Assembly (NCBI GenBank): GCA_041495845.1
Contig: JBGQDM010000044.1
Location: 1-24,156 of the forward strand
Direction of reading: 5' to 3'
From: JBGQDM01 sp041495845
GTDB taxonomy: Bacteria; Acidobacteriota; Terriglobia; Terriglobales; Acidobacteriaceae
DNA: 24,156 nt
Below the pieces are notes generated by a model. That model was not told where the DNA came from and did no database searches. It worked only from the letters and a program-made list of their open reading frames with translations. Of the stretch, positions 7,451 to 17,252 are shown piece by piece. Numbering within the stretch: position 1 is the first letter of the stretch; every line of letters begins with the position of its first letter. A program made the position numbers and the translations under genes.

Positions 7451-7900
7451 TCAGCAGAGGAAGCGCCCCACCGGCAGCATCTCAATCGGCCCGTGGCTTC
7501 CCGAGAGGATGAGGGGGATGTCAGCGAGATGGGAAATCACGATTCCGCCCAGCCTCCACCGGCGATCGCGTTCATTGTGGCCGAGGAGGAAAGTCTGGAA
7601 CGATGAGTCTGCCGGGTTGCTGAGCAGGCTCATGATCGACCACTCGATCCAGCGAATCGGAGCATAGACCATGAAGTAGGTGAGCCAGGGGTGGGTGGGC
7701 GCGTTCAAGTGCAGGATTCCCCCCACGACAAACACGCCCACGCCGAAGAAAACACCGAGCAGAAGTCGCAGCAAACCCAAGCCCAGCGCCGAACGCAGCG
7801 CGATCTGTCGCATCCAGCGCAGGCCCACGTAACACCACGCCACATAGGCCACATACTTCACCAGCACGTAGAGCAGAAAGCTCAACCCGGATTCGACCAT
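7451..7900 (-). CDS. Small integral membrane protein, unknown function
   Basis: A 149-residue protein from an ATG at 7900, with GAGG about ten bases upstream. It shows three clear hydrophobic segments at about residues 5-25 (GLSFLLYVLVKYVAYVAWCYVG), 38-62 (LGLGLLRLLLGVFFGVGVFVVGGIL) and 70-92, then a soluble C-terminal third with GHNERDRRWRLGGIVISHLADIPLIL. I do not recognise the family. Its place between purE and the DUF971 gene, all on the same strand with short gaps (58 and 43 bases), suggests an operon of convenience and not a shared pathway. Coding is supported by the ribosome binding site, the absence of a better frame and the coherent membrane pattern. Confidence 0.7.
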   Translation of the reverse strand: MVESGLSFLLYVLVKYVAYVAWCYVGLRWMRQIALRSALGLGLLRLLLGVFFGVGVFVVGGILHLNAPTHPWLTYFMVYAPIRWIEWSIMSLLSNPADSSFQTFLLGHNERDRRWRLGGIVISHLADIPLILSGSHGPIEMLPVGRFLC

Positions 7901-7958
7901 TACGGCATGACCTCAGTGAGCAAAAGACCGTGCACCCACAGGTCAGTGTAGCCCTGCG

Positions 7959-8462
7959 TTAGGCGAGCGAACTTTTCAGCTTCTTGGATTTTTCTTCTAC
8001 GCCGCGAGCAAGCTTTTCCTTGAACGCTTCCAGCTTCTTGGCCAAGCTGGAATCAGTCAACGCGATCATCTGCGCCGCCAGAATGCCGGCATTGGTTGCG
8101 CCCGGCTTGCCGATGGCGACCGTCGCCACTGGAATTCCCGCCGGCATCTGCACCGTCGCCAACAGGGCATCCATGCCTTGCAGGGCGGTGGAAGGGATGG
8201 GCACGCCAATCACCGGCAGCGTGGTGTGCGCCGCGATGACTCCGGCCAGGTGCGCCGCGCCGCCCGCACCCGCAATGATCACGCGCACGCCACGGGCCGC
8301 CGCTCCCCGCGCAAACTCCGCCGTCCGGTCTGGCGAGCGATGCGCCGAGGTGACGTCCATTTCATAGGCAATGCCAAAATCTTCCAGCGCTTTGCCCGCC
8401 TCGCGCATGATCTCAAGATCAGAATCACTGCCCATCACGATGGAAACCAGAGGTTTTGTCAT
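7959..8462 (-). CDS. purE: N5-carboxyaminoimidazole ribonucleotide mutase
   Basis: A 167-residue class I PurE, which moves the carboxylate of N5-CAIR to give CAIR in de novo purine synthesis (cytoplasmic octamer). Signatures are intact: GSDSDLEIM (residues 11-19, phosphate binding), the catalytic TSAHRSPDR with His41, and the glycine-rich IIAGAGGAAHLAGVIAAHTTLPVIGVPI loop (about 62-89). The C-terminus is slightly basic and Lys-rich (LARGVEEKSKKLKSSLA). The ATG at 8462 has no close Shine-Dalgarno sequence; AAGGAG lies over 20 bases upstream, next to the palindrome at 8475-8484. purD lies 54 bases upstream on the same strand, so the two form a purine mini-operon. The partner PurK is not in the window. 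Confidence 0.95.
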   Translation of the reverse strand: MTKPLVSIVMGSDSDLEIMREAGKALEDFGIAYEMDVTSAHRSPDRTAEFARGAAARGVRVIIAGAGGAAHLAGVIAAHTTLPVIGVPIPSTALQGMDALLATVQMPAGIPVATVAIGKPGATNAGILAAQMIALTDSSLAKKLEAFKEKLARGVEEKSKKLKSSLA

Positions 8463-8474
8463 AGAAAGTTATGC

Positions 8475-8484
8475 GAGCTAGCTC
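8475..8484. repeat. 10-bp perfect palindrome in the purD-purE gap
   Basis: GAGCTAGCTC reads the same on both strands and sits 12 bases before the purE start codon. It could be an operator or chance; no known purine-repressor box is recognisable. Confidence 0.3.
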
Positions 8485-8516
8485 CTTACTGACGCGGTAA
8501 AAGGGTTTTGGCGTCT

Positions 8517-9788
8517 TTACTTCTTCAGCGCCCGCGCCCCAATGTCTTTGCGGTAGTGCATGCTTTCAAAGCCGATTTTTCCTGCAGCCTCGTAGGCCCG
8601 CGCCAGCGCCGATTCCAGTTCCGGTGCGCGCGCCGTTACCCCGAGCACGCGCCCACCCGCAGTGTAAAACGCGCCCTCGCGTTGTGTTGTGCCGGCATGA
8701 AACACTTTTACACCGTCAATTTTGGCCGCGTCGTCCAGGCCCATGATTTTCTTGCCGGTCTCGTACGCGCCGGGATAGCCGCCGGAAGCCAGCACCACGC
8801 ACACGGCGGCCTCGTCTGACCAGCGAAAGTCACCCTCGCTGACGCGCCCGTCAATGGAAGCTTCCAGTGCTTCCACCAGATCGCTTTCGAGTCGCATCAG
8901 AATGGGCTGGGTCTCGGGATCGCCGAAGCGGCAGTTGAATTCGAGCACCATCGGTCCGCGCGCCGTCATCATCAGGCCACAGTAAAGAATGCCGCGATAC
9001 TCCATGCCCTCGGCGCGCATGCCCGCCACCACCGGCCGCGCCACGTGGTTCACCAGCCAGTCGCGCATTTGAGCGTCCACAATGGTCGCGGTGGAGTAGG
9101 CGCCCATGCCACCGGTGTTGGGGCCAGTATCCTCGTCGCCCACGCGCTTGTGGTCTTGTGCCGCCACCAGCGGCGCCACGCGTTCGCCGTCACTCAAGAC
9201 CAGAAACGACAGTTCTTCGCCTTCCAGAAATTCTTCAAACACGACGCGCCGTCCCGCTTCACCCAGCATGCGTCCACTCAACATTTCGAGCGCAGCCGTG
9301 GAGGCTTCGTCTTTGCTCTTGGCAATGACCACGCCCTTGCCCGCAGCCAGGCCATCCGCCTTCACCACCACCGGCGCGGCCAGGTGCGCCAGCGCACTCT
9401 TCACATCTTCGGCCGAGTTGCAGATCGCGTAGTGCGCCGTGGGAATACGATGGCGCTGCAAGAATTCCTTGGCAAAACTCTTACTCGACTCCAGCTGCGC
9501 GGCCGCTTGAGTCGGGCCAAACACCCGCCAGCCCCGTCGCGTGAATTCATCCACCACGCCGAGCGTCAAGGGCAGTTCTGGACCCACCACGGTCAGGTCA
9601 GGCTGCAGGCGGTGAGCCACGGCCACCATCGAGTCCAGACTCTTCAAGTCCGCCGCCACACACTCCGCCTCTTGGGCGATGCCGGCATTGCCCGGGGCGC
9701 AAATCACCTGTGTGACCCGTGCGGACTGCCGGATCTTCCACACCAGCGCGTGCTCGCGCCCGCCGCTTCCAAGGACTAGAACTTTCAT
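8517..9788 (-). CDS. purD: Phosphoribosylamine-glycine ligase (GAR synthetase)
   Basis: A 423-residue ATP-grasp enzyme that joins phosphoribosylamine and glycine, with ATP hydrolysis, in the second step of purine synthesis. The N-terminus MKVLVLGSGGREHALVWKI is the family signature. The ATP-grasp core shows VVVKADGLAAGKGVVIA and FEEFLEGEELSFLVLSDG. The PurD hallmark HKRVGDEDTGPNTGGMGAYS follows, with the metal-binding VLEFNCRFGDPETQPIL near the end. The length is normal. The ATG at 9788 is preferred because it opens directly on the family N-terminus; an in-frame TTG at 9803 adds five residues. purE is 54 bases downstream. A candidate promoter with a consensus -35 lies just upstream. Confidence 0.95.
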   Translation of the reverse strand: MKVLVLGSGGREHALVWKIRQSARVTQVICAPGNAGIAQEAECVAADLKSLDSMVAVAHRLQPDLTVVGPELPLTLGVVDEFTRRGWRVFGPTQAAAQLESSKSFAKEFLQRHRIPTAHYAICNSAEDVKSALAHLAAPVVVKADGLAAGKGVVIAKSKDEASTAALEMLSGRMLGEAGRRVVFEEFLEGEELSFLVLSDGERVAPLVAAQDHKRVGDEDTGPNTGGMGAYSTATIVDAQMRDWLVNHVARPVVAGMRAEGMEYRGILYCGLMMTARGPMVLEFNCRFGDPETQPILMRLESDLVEALEASIDGRVSEGDFRWSDEAAVCVVLASGGYPGAYETGKKIMGLDDAAKIDGVKVFHAGTTQREGAFYTAGGRVLGVTARAPELESALARAYEAAGKIGFESMHYRKDIGARALKK

Positions 9789-9802
9789 GGCTGAGACAGA
9801 CA

Positions 9803-9831
9803 AGGGTAGGAGGCAGAGCGGATGATGTCAA
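9803..9831 (-). promoter_or_regulatory. Candidate promoter for purD-purE
   Basis: On the minus strand a perfect -35 TTGACA (9831 to 9826) is followed after exactly 17 bases by TACCCT (9808 to 9803), a weak -10. It lies between the GGDEF gene's stop and the purD start, so purine genes need not depend on the upstream gene. The weak -10 keeps confidence moderate. Confidence 0.45.
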
Positions 9832-9867
9832 ACCAAGTCGCTACGCGAACTCAAATCAGAAGTTTTT

Positions 9868-11610
9868 CTAGCGCGGGGCAGAGGCTGCGGCGGCCTGGCC
9901 GCGTTCGTCGGTGTCGGGCACTGCCAGGTGCGGACCCGGAGTGTGCAAGGTCTGTACCGGAAGAGGATGAGTTTGACCGCCGTCTGCCCCGGTGGGTGTC
10001 GGCGGCTTTTCCATTACCGGGAGCATTCCAATCGCCTGGTTACGGCCCTCTTGTTTCGCTTTGTAGAGCGCGTCATCCGCTAGTGCCAGCACGTCCTCCC
10101 ATGGCACCGCTTCGGGTTCCGCAACATACCAGGGATAGACGGCCCAGCCAATGGAGCAGGTGCGGCGCATTCCGGGGTCCATTCCCTTCAAATCAAAAGG
10201 CGTGCTGGCCACAGCGTCCAGCACGCGTGCCGCCAGCGTGGCCGCATCGCGCCGGTCGGTTTGCCGTGAGACGACCAGAAATTCTTCCCCGCCCCAGCGA
10301 ATCAGCACATCGGAATGCCGAATCGCCGAACTCAGCCGGCGCGTGATCTCCACCAGCACCTGATCGCCGACGTCGTGTCCGAAGCGGTCGTTGATTTCCT
10401 TAAAGTGGTCGGCGTCAATAAAGTAAAAAATCAAGTCCTGGTTTCGTTTGCTGCGTTGCCCTCCGGCGTAGGCCCGCAAGGCCTGTTCCACGTCCATGGC
10501 AATATGGGCGCTGAAGAAGCGGCGGTTGCGCACTCCGGTGAGAATGTCGGTTAACGAAGCTTCGCGCAACTCCTGGTTGACGCGCGACAGTTCCATGTCG
10601 GCGCGATGCTGCTTGAGGGTGGCCAGAAGTCCCATCACCAGCATGGTGCCCAGGGTGAGCAAGAGCCGGAACTGGCGCACGGGGCTGGGCAGGCTGTTAT
10701 CCAGGTAGGTCCAGGCGGCCAGGGCTGGGAGCGCCAGTCGTACCACCGAGGCGATACGGGCTACCCACAACGCGTAGAGTTCGTCGCTGCGGCTGGCCTC
10801 TTCAAGGACCTGCGGCAGTCGATATCCGCTCACGGCCACGATAGAAAACCAGCCCAGCGCCACCGACGAGGGCAGATCGTACCAGCTCCCGGTGTAATAA
10901 AAGTTGTAGTCAATGGCGACGTTGATCGTCCCATTCGTCACCGCGTAAAGAAGCGCGGCGGCGGCAAAGTGGCTGTAAAAGCGTTTCCATGCGCCTTCGG
11001 TGGCGAGCCAGAACCCCGTCGTAACGGCCACCAGCACCAGGTCTTCCGACAGCGCCGCCCAGTTGAACGCCGGGCCATAAACCTCAAGGTCCGGAGAAAT
11101 GTACTGCCACGGAATGACCAGGTAGGCGTAGATGTACAGCCAGCCGACGAGCAATAGCAGCAAATCAGCCGTGACCAGCCGGACATCTCGCCGCGTGGGC
11201 TGGACATGGGGGCGCAACAGCAGCATGCCCATGAGCGGAACCAGCGCGACAAAGTACAGAATGTCGCCCACAAACGGGTTCGGAACTTCCCGTCGCAGCA
11301 CAATCTCGAAATACATCCACACCAACTGGGTAATCTCGAAGAGTGCCCAAGACGACGCAAACAGGATCCACGCGAGTTTCAGGCGGCCTTCGGCGGCGCG
11401 GGCACTGCGAATCCCGGTCAGAAGGCTGACTGCAAACAGCGTCACGGTGATGCAATTGACCACCGTCGTAAGCACAAGACCGCGCGGAACCAGCAGAGTC
11501 AGAGCTCCCTGGACGGCGATGATGCCCGCAACGTAGACAGTCCAATGCCTGAACCGGAGCACCCGGCTAACCCCCGGGCCATTGTCTCCTCTGGCCAGAA
11601 GAGCTCCCAA
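9868..11610 (-). CDS. Membrane-bound diguanylate cyclase (multi-pass N-terminus plus GGDEF domain)
   Basis: A 580-residue protein. Residues about 22-335 hold around ten hydrophobic segments, a multi-pass sensor module of unrecognised family. A short linker (KQHRADMELSRVNQELREA) leads to the GGDEF domain (about 350-515), which opens with LTDILTGVRNRRFF. The active-site motif is GGEEF (residues 440-444), an accepted active variant of GGDEF, so it should make cyclic di-GMP from two GTP. An inhibitory I-site RHSD (431-434) lies five residues before it, so product feedback is expected. The about 60-residue tail is Pro/Ala-rich and probably disordered. The frame opens at TTG 11610, right beside a palindrome; a GTG at 11562 (MLRFRHWTVYVAG) is a credible alternative start with a G-rich ribosome binding site. 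It is divergent from mntR. Confidence 0.9.
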   Translation of the reverse strand: MGALLARGDNGPGVSRVLRFRHWTVYVAGIIAVQGALTLLVPRGLVLTTVVNCITVTLFAVSLLTGIRSARAAEGRLKLAWILFASSWALFEITQLVWMYFEIVLRREVPNPFVGDILYFVALVPLMGMLLLRPHVQPTRRDVRLVTADLLLLLVGWLYIYAYLVIPWQYISPDLEVYGPAFNWAALSEDLVLVAVTTGFWLATEGAWKRFYSHFAAAALLYAVTNGTINVAIDYNFYYTGSWYDLPSSVALGWFSIVAVSGYRLPQVLEEASRSDELYALWVARIASVVRLALPALAAWTYLDNSLPSPVRQFRLLLTLGTMLVMGLLATLKQHRADMELSRVNQELREASLTDILTGVRNRRFFSAHIAMDVEQALRAYAGGQRSKRNQDLIFYFIDADHFKEINDRFGHDVGDQVLVEITRRLSSAIRHSDVLIRWGGEEFLVVSRQTDRRDAATLAARVLDAVASTPFDLKGMDPGMRRTCSIGWAVYPWYVAEPEAVPWEDVLALADDALYKAKQEGRNQAIGMLPVMEKPPTPTGADGGQTHPLPVQTLHTPGPHLAVPDTDERGQAAAASAPR

Positions 11611-11624
11611 GTTACCTGGGTAAC
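11611..11624. repeat. 14-bp perfect dyad beside the GGDEF gene start
   Basis: GTTACC (11611-11616), two bases, then GGTAAC (11619-11624) form a perfect dyad immediately before the TTG start of the cyclase. It would overlap the ribosome binding region of that start, or sit in the leader if the GTG at 11562 is used. It could be an operator. The same half-sites occur at 4877-4897. Confidence 0.4.
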
Positions 11625-11669
11625 ATCAAGAATGCGCTTCTACAGTCGCAACCGGTTTTCCCCCAGTTC

Positions 11670-11689
11670 GGGTTAACCGTGTTTAACCC
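11670..11689. promoter_or_regulatory. Probable MntR operator at the mntR promoter
   Basis: A perfect 7-base inverted repeat, GGGTTAA (11670-11676) and TTAACCC (11683-11689) with a 6-base centre, overlaps the -35 of the mntR promoter. The size and position fit a DtxR/MntR-family box blocking its own promoter. A degenerate copy with the same 6-base centre lies at the mntH promoter (12392-12405). Autoregulation and manganese dependence are inferred from the family. Confidence 0.55.
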
Positions 11690-11701
11690 CATGGGTATAA
11701 T
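11673..11701 (+). promoter_or_regulatory. mntR promoter, apparently giving a leaderless transcript
   Basis: A perfect -10 TATAAT lies at 11696-11701, with TTAACC at 11673-11678 as -35 after 17 bases. The ATG of mntR begins at 11710, only eight bases after the -10, which is where transcription would be expected to start. No Shine-Dalgarno sequence fits between them, so the mRNA is predicted to be leaderless. Confidence 0.65.
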
Positions 11702-11709
11702 TGACCTGC

Positions 11710-12390
11710 ATGATCACCGTCTCTAAAGAGGATTACCTCAAGGCCATTCTGGAAGCTGAGAGCGAAGGCGAGGTAGTGATCTCCGCCACGCTGGCGCACT
11801 GGCTCAGGGTCTCGCCGCCTGCGGTCACCATGGCGTTACGGCGGTTGAAGAAGGACGGCCTGGTGCGGGTAGAAGGCGGGCAGGTAAAACTCAGTGCCGC
11901 CGGCCGCCGCATCGCCCGCAGGCTCACGCTTCGCCACCACCTGATCGAGCGCATGCTGGCGGAAGTTTTCGGCATGGAGTGGTGGAAGGTGCACGACGAA
12001 GCCGAGCGGCTGGAGCATGCGGTTTCGCCTGATTTTGAGGGGCGGCTACGGGCCCGCCTGGGGCGCGGCGGGGCCTGTCCCCACGGCAACCTGAGCGAAC
12101 TGGAGAGCCCGGCCAGCCGGCGCCGCCGTGGGCTGGCCCTGCTGGCGGAGGCAACCGCGGGCGTGGAGTACGTGGTCAGCGGCATCTACGAACGCGACCG
12201 CCAACTTTTGGAATTTCTCGAGGCCCGCAGCATTCGGCCCGGGGCAGCGCTCGCCGTGCTGGCCCGCAACTATGACCAAACGCTGAGCCTCAACACGGCT
12301 TCCGGGAGGGTGTCTCTGGGCGCTTCGGCGGCGGAAAGGGTCTGGGTGCACCCCGCGAAAACCGCCCGTCGCCCCCCTGCCCCGAAGTAA
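11710..12390 (+). CDS. mntR: Manganese-dependent DtxR-family transcriptional regulator
   Basis: A 226-residue regulator with three parts: an N-terminal winged helix (about 1-65; VSPPAVTMALRRLKKDGLV is the recognition region), a dimerisation and metal domain (about 70-140), and a C-terminal FeoA/SH3-like domain (about 150-220). Compared with Bacillus subtilis MntR, the metal ligands Asp8, His76 (RHHLIE), Glu99, Glu102 and His103 (AERLEHAVS) are kept. Asp8 in place of the Met of DtxR/IdeR points to Mn rather than Fe sensing. The ligand equivalent to MntR Glu11 is Lys11 here. An upstream in-frame TTG at 11701 overlaps the -10 hexamer, so the ATG at 11710 is used. The mntH promoter begins at its stop codon, and the pair suggests Mn-loaded MntR represses Mn uptake. 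Confidence 0.9.
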   Translation: MITVSKEDYLKAILEAESEGEVVISATLAHWLRVSPPAVTMALRRLKKDGLVRVEGGQVKLSAAGRRIARRLTLRHHLIERMLAEVFGMEWWKVHDEAERLEHAVSPDFEGRLRARLGRGGACPHGNLSELESPASRRRRGLALLAEATAGVEYVVSGIYERDRQLLEFLEARSIRPGAALAVLARNYDQTLSLNTASGRVSLGASAAERVWVHPAKTARRPPAPK

Positions 12391-12391
12391 C

Positions 12392-12421
12392 TTAACTATG
12401 GTTTACTTTTTGTTGTATACT
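12392..12421 (+). promoter_or_regulatory. mntH promoter with an MntR-like dyad on its -35
   Basis: TTAACT (12392-12397) and TATACT (12416-12421), 18 bases apart, form a promoter beginning just after the mntR stop. The -35 lies in an imperfect dyad (TTAA, six bases CTATGG, TTTA at 12392-12405) that matches the mntR operator in half-site and spacing. This supports repression of both genes by MntR. Confidence 0.5.
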
Positions 12422-12471
12422 TGCGCTAATTGGCACAGGTCATTCCGTGGCCTGCGTCCAGTCCGCAAGAA

Positions 12472-13821
12472 ATGGCGACCAACCTGAACATTTCCGGAAG
12501 AAGAAGCTGGGACTTGCCGGTCGGCCTGCCCAGCTTGCCTGAAGTACACAGCAGCCTGCCCGTGCCCGCTTCCGGCACATTTCTGCGCAAGCTGTTCGCC
12601 TTTGCCGGCCCCGGATTCCTGGTTGCCGTGGGCTATATGGATCCGGGCAACTGGGCCACCGATCTTGCTGCCGGTTCCCGTTACAACTACGCGTTGCTTT
12701 CCGTCGTTCTGCTCTCCAACCTGATGGCAGTGCTGCTGCAGAGCCTGGCATTGCGCCTCGGCATCGTTACTGGCAGCGATCTGGCGCAGGCTTGTCGTCG
12801 GCACTTCTCCCGACCTGTTTCTCTCAGTCTGTGGGTGTTCGCGGAGATCGCCATCGCCGCCTGCGATCTGGCCGAAGTCATCGGTTCGGCCATCGCGCTG
12901 AACCTGCTCTTTCATATTCCGGTGCTCTGGGGCGTTTGTCTGACGGCACTCGACGTTCTGGTGATTCTGTTTTTGCAACAGCGCGGGTTCCGCTACATTG
13001 AGGCGCTGGTCATTGCGCTGATCGGCACCATCAGTGTGTGTTTTGGGCTGGAGATTTTATTTTCCCGCCCCGAGTGGGCCGGCATTTTGCACGGCCTGGT
13101 GCCCAAGGCGCAGATCGTCGGCGATCCCGGGATGCTCTACATCGCCATCGGTATTCTGGGCGCCACCGTCATGCCCCACAATCTCTACCTGCACTCCGCC
13201 ATCGTGCAGACGCGCCGTTTCGCGCGCACCCGCGAGGGTATACGCGAAGCCATTCGCTACTGCTCACTCGATTCCACCATCGCGCTGACCATCGCATTCT
13301 TTGTCAACGCCGCCATCCTCGTCGTTTCGGCTGCCACTTTCTACCGCCACGGCTACAACTCGGTGGCAGAAATTCAGCAGGCCCACGAACTGCTGACTCC
13401 GCTGCTCGGCGTCACTGGCGCCAGCACCGTTTTTGCCTTTGCCTTGCTTGCTTCTGGCCAGAACTCGACGCTTACCGGCACCCTCGCCGGTCAGGTGGTG
13501 ATGGAAGGCTTTCTCAATTTGCGCCTCAAACCCTGGCTGCGGCGTCTGATCACGCGGCTGATCGCGATTGTGCCCGCCATCCTGGTGACTGCGATCTCTG
13601 GCGCAAGCGGCACCGCCCGGCTTTTGCTCCTCAGCCAGGTAGTCCTCAGCATGCAGTTGAGCTTTGCCGTAATTCCCCTGGTGATGTTCACGGGCGACCG
13701 CCGCAAAATGGGCGAATTCGTCAACGCCCGCTGGCTGCAGGTGCTGGCTTGGATTGTGGCGGTTCTCATTGTCGGACTCAACGTGTGGCTGCTGCTGCAG
13801 TGGGCCGGGGGGCGTTCGTAA
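12472..13821 (+). CDS. mntH: Nramp-family divalent metal (manganese) transporter
   Basis: A 449-residue membrane protein with about 11 membrane helices in the LeuT-like Nramp fold. It imports Mn2+ (also Fe2+, Cd2+ and others) together with protons across the inner membrane. The TM1 metal site is GYMDPGNWATDL (about residues 49-60) and the TM6 site is MPHNLYLHSAIVQTR, both canonical; the Met of MPH selects for soft transition metals over Ca/Mg. The N-terminal about 40 residues before the first helix are longer than in E. coli MntH. The ATG at 12472 is preceded only by a weak AAGAA; an in-frame TTG at 12430 would add 14 residues and lies just eight bases after the -10, so a leaderless start there is a possible alternative. 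It is adjacent to mntR, which is the usual pairing. Confidence 0.93.
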   Translation: MATNLNISGRRSWDLPVGLPSLPEVHSSLPVPASGTFLRKLFAFAGPGFLVAVGYMDPGNWATDLAAGSRYNYALLSVVLLSNLMAVLLQSLALRLGIVTGSDLAQACRRHFSRPVSLSLWVFAEIAIAACDLAEVIGSAIALNLLFHIPVLWGVCLTALDVLVILFLQQRGFRYIEALVIALIGTISVCFGLEILFSRPEWAGILHGLVPKAQIVGDPGMLYIAIGILGATVMPHNLYLHSAIVQTRRFARTREGIREAIRYCSLDSTIALTIAFFVNAAILVVSAATFYRHGYNSVAEIQQAHELLTPLLGVTGASTVFAFALLASGQNSTLTGTLAGQVVMEGFLNLRLKPWLRRLITRLIAIVPAILVTAISGASGTARLLLLSQVVLSMQLSFAVIPLVMFTGDRRKMGEFVNARWLQVLAWIVAVLIVGLNVWLLLQWAGGRS

Positions 13822-13848
13822 ACCCTGCCTCACGCCCGGGTAATACGC

Positions 13849-13876
13849 TTGACTTCCTCGCGTTCTCATGGAGAAT
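13849..13876 (+). promoter_or_regulatory. Candidate promoter of the 73-residue small protein
   Basis: TTGACT (13849-13854) and GAGAAT (13871-13876) are 16 bases apart, about 40 bases before the ATG at 13916. The overlap with the alternative ATG at 13868 argues against that earlier start. Confidence 0.4.
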
Positions 13877-13915
13877 CGAGTTGGTTCTCGAACTGCAACG
13901 AACTGGGAGACGATG

Positions 13916-14137
13916 ATGGCCACGGCAAAACTTCCCAAACCGGAGATGACCTTCGAAGAAGCGGTTGAGGTACTGTCACGGCAGGAGCGCTTTATGGCCA
14001 CAGTTTCCGCGATGAACGCGCTGCTCATCCGAAAAGGCGTCTACTCGGCGGCCGAGTTCGAGTCTGTATTCACGCAGTGGGCCGCCAATGAGATGGCCCG
14101 CTCCGCGCCGGACCGCAAAGGTCGCCCCAACCGCTAA
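13916..14137 (+). CDS. Small helical protein, unknown function
   Basis: A 73-residue protein from an ATG at 13916, with GGGAG six bases upstream. An ATG at 13913 directly abuts it, and one at 13868 would give 89 residues but sits inside the probable promoter. The sequence (TFEEAVEVLSRQERFMATVSAMNALLIRKGVYSAAEFESVFTQWAANEMARS) reads as two or three amphipathic helices with a short basic tail, with no signal peptide or membrane segment. The segment LLIRKGVYSAAEFE resembles the helix-turn-helix found in many small accessory proteins, but I cannot name a family. It ends tail-to-tail with the Cys-rich microprotein, overlapping by four bases. Confidence 0.6.
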   Translation: MATAKLPKPEMTFEEAVEVLSRQERFMATVSAMNALLIRKGVYSAAEFESVFTQWAANEMARSAPDRKGRPNR

Positions 14138-14319
14138 GCCCGCGGGTCCTTTTTCTTCTCTGCATCCAACCCCCACTCACACTGGCAGGCTGTTTTGTTG
14201 CGGCAGCGATGGTGTGCCCCGATATCACACATGGCGCACTGTTGCTGGCAGCTTGGTGCCGGTGGCGGCCCGCCCGCGCCTCTTGCTTTCTTCGGCAGCT
14301 TACGAGTGGCCTTGCTCAT
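14134..14319 (-). CDS. Cys-rich microprotein, possible metal-binding, unknown function
   Basis: A 61-residue reading frame from an ATG at 14319. The perfect ribosome binding site AAGGAGG lies seven bases upstream and a TTGACA promoter element further up, so it is more than a chance frame. A basic N-terminus (MSKATRKLPKKARGAGG) precedes six cysteines within about 25 residues, arranged C-x3-C-x2-C-x7-C-x5-C-x-C, with two histidines between the third and fourth. That is the kind of pattern that binds zinc or another soft metal. The C-terminus is charged (DAEKKKDPRA). I recognise no named family. It is the only gene in the 400 bases between 14137 and aconitase. Its stop overlaps the end of the opposite small gene. 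Confidence 0.6.
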   Translation of the reverse strand: MSKATRKLPKKARGAGGPPPAPSCQQQCAMCDIGAHHRCRNKTACQCEWGLDAEKKKDPRA

Positions 14320-14340
14320 GCGAAGACCTCCTTAGCCTGA

Positions 14341-14370
14341 CAGATACTTCTATTCCAAGAAAGCTGTCAA
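14341..14370 (-). promoter_or_regulatory. Promoter of the Cys-rich microprotein
   Basis: On the minus strand a perfect TTGACA (14370 to 14365) and TATCTG (14346 to 14341) are separated by 18 bases, followed by AAGGAGG and the ATG at 14319. The order and distances of promoter, ribosome binding site and start are all normal. Confidence 0.55.
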
Positions 14371-14537
14371 CCGCCGCAGGCGGAGACTGCGGACATCTTG
14401 CCGGAAGTTGTTCCGAATTCGACCGGAGATTTGAATGCAATCCCCTACGCGGGCCGCCTGGAGCGACTAAACTATTAAGTTAGGCCTTAGGCTTGCAATG
14501 AGGCCACTCCATTGATCGGTGTGAAAGGCACTCTTCC

Positions 14538-17240
<2,703 letters not shown>

Positions 17241-17252
17241 ACATGGTGCTGG

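Noticed and set aside
14320..14537. Possible tRNA or riboswitch before aconitase
   Set aside because: No cloverleaf, anticodon arm or conserved riboswitch core could be found; only the microprotein's promoter and a few short T/A-rich stretches are present.
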